A stretch of 64,000 bases of DNA from positions 412,238 through 476,237 of the forward strand of contig NZ_JOKH01000004.1 of the NCBI RefSeq assembly GCF_000722635.1, given 5' to 3'. Origin of the DNA: Endozoicomonas numazuensis. GTDB lineage: Bacteria; Pseudomonadota; Gammaproteobacteria; Pseudomonadales; Endozoicomonadaceae. The first letter of the stretch is position 1, and every line of letters starts with the position of its first letter. A program made the translations under genes and the position numbers. This document shows, one piece after another, positions 60,421 through 64,000 of the stretch. The notes beneath the pieces are model-generated. The model did not search any database, was not told where the DNA came from, and saw only the letters and a program-made list of their open reading frames with translations.

Positions 60421-62604
60421 CTATCTGGAAGATGCCTGCTGGATAGCCGCTGCAACCGTCTCATGATCGAGAATCACTGGCAGTGGTAATCCTTCAGGCG
60501 CACCCGGGCCATAGACAATGTTGAAAGGCACTCCGAATCGGCCATTTTTTTGCAGATAGGCATTAATTTCTTCTGAAGGGCGAGTCCAGTCTCCCTTCAT
60601 GGGAATGACATTCACTTGCTGTAGAAGGCTGTTGGTGGGATCACGGTCTATTACCCTGATCTTGTTGGCTTTACAGGTAACGCACCAGTCGGCAGTGACA
60701 TCCACAAAGACCGTTTTACCTTCAGCGACCATGCGGGCAATTTCCTGTTCGTTCAGAGGCTGCCAGGCCAGGCTGTCAGATGTGGATTTTTCCGGTGTGA
60801 ACAGGCCGGTTGACCAGGCTCCAAAGAGTACAATGGCCAGCGACAGGAACAGGGCAGGTAATAGCAGTAAACCTTTTCCGGAATGAGGCATCATACTGAT
60901 CAACAGGCGATGGAGAATCAGTAGGGTAGGAATCAGGGCGATAACCAATAGCAGGTATACGGGCAGGTAAGCCTGAAGCAGGCTGGTAAGCCAGAGAGTG
61001 GTCGCCAGAAGCATAAGCGCTAGAATACGACGAAGGTTAATCATCCAGTGCCCTGGCTTTGGCATCCACTTCAAAAGAGCAGGCTTTGCTGCAATTAACA
61101 GATAAGGTAGAGCCAGTCCTACACCCAGCGCTGTGAAGATAGCGAATAGGTTGAAGCTGTTCGTAGACAGTGCGAAAGCTACGGCGGTTCCCAGAAATGG
61201 TGCAGAGCAGGGAGTTGCGAGAAGCGTAGCAAACATGCCTTGAACAAAGTGGCCGGCAGTACTGTTATCACCGGTGGTAGCCAGTCTGGTAGACAAAAAG
61301 GAAGGCAGGCGAATTTCAAACATATCCATCAGATTGGCTGCAAACAGTGCAGTGACTGCCACCATAAAGCCGATAAACCATGGATTTTGAAACTGGATAC
61401 CCCAGCCAATACTGTTACCTGTCAGCTTGAGTGCCCACAGGAATATTGCCAGTAACCAGAAAGAGAAAATAATACCTGCTGCAGAGCTCAGAAACTGCTT
61501 GCGAGTCAAGCTGGTTTCTTGTCCTGATGCGTGTAATACAGAAGAAAGCTTCATACCCAATACAGGCAGAACACAAGGCATCAGATTGAGAATCAGGCCG
61601 CCCAGCAACGCTAGCCCAAGCAGCACGATCAGGCTGGTTGTTGTACTGTCATTTGTCAGTGAACTGACAGAACCTTTTTTTACCGACAGGGATTTTTCAA
61701 GAGCACTATCACCGTTAAGAAGAGTCACTGTGACTTTTTCTTCAGAGAGATCGTAATCACCCAGCCAGCTAGAAGCATCCATGACAGCCTGAAGCTGACT
61801 ACCTTGAACTTTTATATCAGGGACGCTGAACGTAATGTCTTCCTGACCGTCGATGATGACATCAACCTCCTTTTCCCAACCGGTTTCGGAGTGAGCAGTA
61901 ACAATGACTTTATTGCTTCCCTTGTCCCATACCACTGATTCTGTACTCAGTCCGGTATCCGGCATATAGGTTGGAACTTGTGAAAGCGCTTTATCGATCA
62001 GGAAAGAGGCTTCGGGATCTGACTCTAATTCTGAAGGCGTGAAGTCCAGTCGAATATCATAGTCTGTAAGAACACAAATCGTGGTACAGGAAGACAGTTG
62101 CAGTTTTGCATTAATGGACACGGGTTCACTCAGGTCTTCAACCTGAATCAGGAGCGGAAAAACAGTGCCATTTTTATAGCCAAAAGTATGCAGTCCCAGC
62201 ATCTCGATGCGTTCTGGAACGGGCCAGAGCCACTCAACATTCTCTACATTACTGCTGCCCTGTTGTTGGTTGATGCGCCAATCGACTTCTGGAGGGATAC
62301 CTGCTTCACCAGGTGATCGCCAGTAAGTTTTCCAGTCACCTGATAACTGAACTTCAAGTGCTGCTGAAAGTTGACGAGAGTCGGAATCCTCTTCTCCAGA
62401 TAAATGCAGTCTGACCCGGGCTTCTGGTTGTTGTGGATTGATCAGCCAGTCTGTCGAAAGTGCATAGGCAGGTCGATTCAGAAACAACAGAGTCAACGCC
62501 AGACACAGGGTAAAGAACATGAGCAGGTAAGACTGCGATCTGTTCCTGAAAACGGTTGGAGCACAGTTTGTCGGTGAATGCGGGTAGAGCGGTCGTGTGT
62601 TCAT
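60421..62604 (-). CDS. ScsB/DsbD-family thiol:disulfide interchange protein
   Basis: A 727-residue inner-membrane protein that passes electrons from cytosolic thioredoxin to periplasmic thiol proteins. It has three parts. The N-terminal periplasmic domain (about 45-320) is of the ScsB type (DWKTYWRSPGEAGIPPEVDW; LSSCTTICVLTDYD with a Cys pair). The transmembrane DsbD domain (about 325-600) has NLMPCVLPVLGMKL and ATPCSAPFLGTAV, whose cysteines are the redox pair. The C-terminal thioredoxin domain has DWCVTCKANK. The start at 62604 follows GGGA. It is next to two DsbA/DsbG-like genes on the same strand, likely its partners. Confidence 0.93.
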   Translation of the reverse strand: MNTRPLYPHSPTNCAPTVFRNRSQSYLLMFFTLCLALTLLFLNRPAYALSTDWLINPQQPEARVRLHLSGEEDSDSRQLSAALEVQLSGDWKTYWRSPGEAGIPPEVDWRINQQQGSSNVENVEWLWPVPERIEMLGLHTFGYKNGTVFPLLIQVEDLSEPVSINAKLQLSSCTTICVLTDYDIRLDFTPSELESDPEASFLIDKALSQVPTYMPDTGLSTESVVWDKGSNKVIVTAHSETGWEKEVDVIIDGQEDITFSVPDIKVQGSQLQAVMDASSWLGDYDLSEEKVTVTLLNGDSALEKSLSVKKGSVSSLTNDSTTTSLIVLLGLALLGGLILNLMPCVLPVLGMKLSSVLHASGQETSLTRKQFLSSAAGIIFSFWLLAIFLWALKLTGNSIGWGIQFQNPWFIGFMVAVTALFAANLMDMFEIRLPSFLSTRLATTGDNSTAGHFVQGMFATLLATPCSAPFLGTAVAFALSTNSFNLFAIFTALGVGLALPYLLIAAKPALLKWMPKPGHWMINLRRILALMLLATTLWLTSLLQAYLPVYLLLVIALIPTLLILHRLLISMMPHSGKGLLLLPALFLSLAIVLFGAWSTGLFTPEKSTSDSLAWQPLNEQEIARMVAEGKTVFVDVTADWCVTCKANKIRVIDRDPTNSLLQQVNVIPMKGDWTRPSEEINAYLQKNGRFGVPFNIVYGPGAPEGLPLPVILDHETVAAAIQQASSR

Positions 62605-63609
62605 GTATATCCCGATAAATTCAGGCAAAGCGATGTAAGTCGATGACATTCATGGTTGAAACAATGCAATAAAAAGCATGAATCTGTCTCGACTTTTCTG
62701 AATCTTTGCCTGAAAAAAGCATTGTCAGGGTAAAATAATGCGGACAATCCGTGGTAGTTATCTGTCCATTCTCAGATGAATACGCTCGGTATTGGTGCCT
62801 GGATTCAAAAAAAGTGATTTTCCTTTGTTTTTTTTAACGATTTTCTTATTTGTCCTGAGCTTCTACATTTTTAAATTTAATCATGTACCCATACAGCTTA
62901 AATTCAAAACTGACTGGCTCCAATAGTCATAAGTACTTCGTTGCGGTCAATTTTATTGAGTCCGGGTTTTACATATTTGAATGTTGTTGTTCACACCTTC
63001 CTTTGCACCCGGCTTGTGAATTTCATCCATTGATAAAGAACCTGATGTGGTTGGTACTTATTCGTGAAGTGTATGAAGTGATGATTTTTTTCAACAGAAT
63101 AACTGATCAACACCCTGAATTACTTGTGGATAACTCTTGAAACTCCTGAAACTATAAGGCTTTTTTAAACTGATTAAAAAGTGATCAGCTTGTGAGGCGA
63201 GAAGAAATAGCAAGGATGCAGGCTATGGGTATATATACGCATATTGTAGTTTAATTAAGAGGCGGGGTTTGGCTATAACACTGCTATACAGTGCGTCTGC
63301 TTCTGAGAGTATCTTTGTAATTGTTGTTAAAGTGTGATGTTTTGTGCGAAGAGGGAGCAGATAAGGTTCTGGCAGAACAGCAGAGATGAGGCTAACAAAG
63401 CATGACGCAGGAGTCGTCTGGTCATAAAGACCTCTGAATGCATCTGGATACTGAAAACAGTTTATACGATTCCCGCTAAGCTGCCGGAGAATGAAGAATG
63501 TTTGATGCTCTAACCGGGTTGTTATAGCGTTCAGGATAATTCTGCCGGTGAGGTGTTCTAAGTCTTTAGAAGAATGTGTGATTCTTGATGTGGGAAGGGA
63601 AGCCATACC
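62605..63609. other. Kilobase without supported genes
   Basis: About 1 kb between the ScsB-like gene and the group II intron. Two small frames, 62883-63140 (+) and 63223-63606 (-), have no Shine-Dalgarno and no recognised product. Several T-rich stretches occur at 62820-62840. The interval may contain erased genes, but nothing is certain. Confidence 0.35.
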
Positions 63610-63652
63610 ATGCAGATAGGACTTTACAGTTACTCGAAAGAGGCAGGTACAG

Positions 63653-63695
63653 CAATTGACATCCTCCCCCAGCTAGGTCGCTGGGGGATTCCTAT
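63653..63695. repeat. IS200/IS605-like terminal hairpin
   Basis: TTGACATCCTCCCCCAGC...GCTGGGGGATTCCTA has an 8-bp perfect stem (CCCCCAGC 63666-63673 with GCTGGGGG 63680-63687) and the GACATCCTCCCC/GGGGATTCC flanks that mark IS605-type element ends in many bacteria (from memory). No transposase or TnpB gene is in the window. Confidence 0.55.
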
Positions 63696-64000
63696 GTGTG
63701 CCGAGCATGTCACACAGCTTGGGGGTGAAAGTCCCCTGTTCAGCCAGATGAGGGCGAAGGACTAGCGAAGCACAAGGTTTGTATCGTGAGGTGCAGGCTG
63801 AAGGCAGTGTGGAGCAAAACCGCGAGCCGACGAACAGAAACCAGATATGAGGCTGTCTGCGTGAGGACGAGTCAGCGTATGATGACGAAGTCCATACTCA
63901 TCCGGACATTCAGGCAGTAGATCTGGCGGTTGTGCGGCGAAGGCGGTGTGACTTACCTCGGGAGGTCTGTGTGGTGTCTGATATTTCGGACTGAGGCTAT
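63696..64000 (+). mobile_element. Group II intron, 5' part, running out of the window
   Basis: The RNA begins GTGTGCCGAGC at 63696, matching the GUGYG 5' consensus, directly after the hairpin. The GGGGGTGAAAGTCCCC element (63721-63736), AGCCAGATGAGGGCGAAGGA, the GAGCCGACGAACAG region and CTCGGGAGGTCTGTGTGGTG near the end are typical of bacterial group II intron domain I. The reverse-transcriptase ORF and domains V/VI must lie beyond 64000. A start-to-stop frame at 63610-63765 crosses the border and is not regarded as coding. Confidence 0.8.

Noticed and set aside
62883-63140. 85-codon plus-strand frame
   Set aside because: No Shine-Dalgarno, no recognisable motif, located in a generally gene-free AT-rich interval.
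63223-63606. 127-codon minus-strand frame before the group II intron
   Set aside because: No ribosome-binding site and no family resemblance; it cannot be excluded but is not supported.
1-64000. tRNA, rRNA and replication origin
   Set aside because: No cloverleaf-type T-loop context, rRNA block or DnaA-box cluster was recognised by reading.

Overview
The window looks like chromosome from a host-associated marine gammaproteobacterium. The ordinary genes (MoeA/MobB/MoaA, DeaD, GntK-Edd-Eda-GntR, GlpT, FadD, H-NS, ScsB) are gammaproteobacterial in type. The accessory genes (eukaryote-style HisA, a SET-domain protein, several charged low-complexity proteins with nuclear-localisation-like or degron-like motifs) suggest an animal-associated Oceanospirillales lineage such as Endozoicomonas. 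That placement is inference; no rRNA or other taxonomic marker is present, and no tRNA was recognised.

Layout. 1-7.3 kb: a partial phytase-like secreted protein, an EamA transporter, an alkylsulfatase module (outer-membrane protein, SdsA-type hydrolase, divergent LysR regulator) and a TonB-like protein. 7.4-12.7 kb: Na/Pi symporter, molybdenum-cofactor genes moeA-mobB divergent from moaA, and a PlsC-like acyltransferase. 12.7-20.8 kb: DeaD helicase with a long leader, SET-domain protein, an IS1380-type transposase, two decayed genes (one an S1/P1 nuclease whose zinc-ligand Trp codon has become TGA), a META lipoprotein and a eukaryotic-type HisA. 20.8-25.7 kb: CHMI isomerase, aromatic amino-acid permease, and a two-gene operon coding for a NERD nuclease-like protein fused to two degenerate kinase domains plus a DSG-motif protein. 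25.9-31.8 kb: a compact gluconate/Entner-Doudoroff regulon (gntP, gntK-edd-eda, gntR) with tandem GntR-type operators.

32-39 kb is the most unusual part: a basic low-complexity protein, a large secreted protein carrying an in-frame G8 tract, a 169-bp MITE, and two tandem paralogues with a conserved Cys-His-Asp triad and NLS-like basic clusters. 39-50 kb: ALDH plus ThDP enzyme pair, GlpT, a periplasmic binding protein, a host-attachment family protein, a GIY-YIG protein, and a molybdopterin oxidoreductase with a beta-propeller lipoprotein. 50-58 kb: a second G8-containing hypothetical with possible death-fold-like repeats, two TetR regulators, FadD, an ETHE1-like persulfide dioxygenase and H-NS. 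58-62.6 kb: two tandem DsbA/DsbG-like thioredoxins and a ScsB/DsbD transporter that probably supplies them with electrons. The window ends in the 5' part of a group II intron placed directly after an IS200/IS605-like hairpin.

Functional links: the Moco genes can serve the molybdopterin oxidoreductase at 47.9-50.1 kb. The gnt genes form a complete gluconate-to-pyruvate/G3P route. The thiol-redox genes form one periplasmic module. The charged hypothetical proteins are best regarded as candidate host-interaction factors, without proof.
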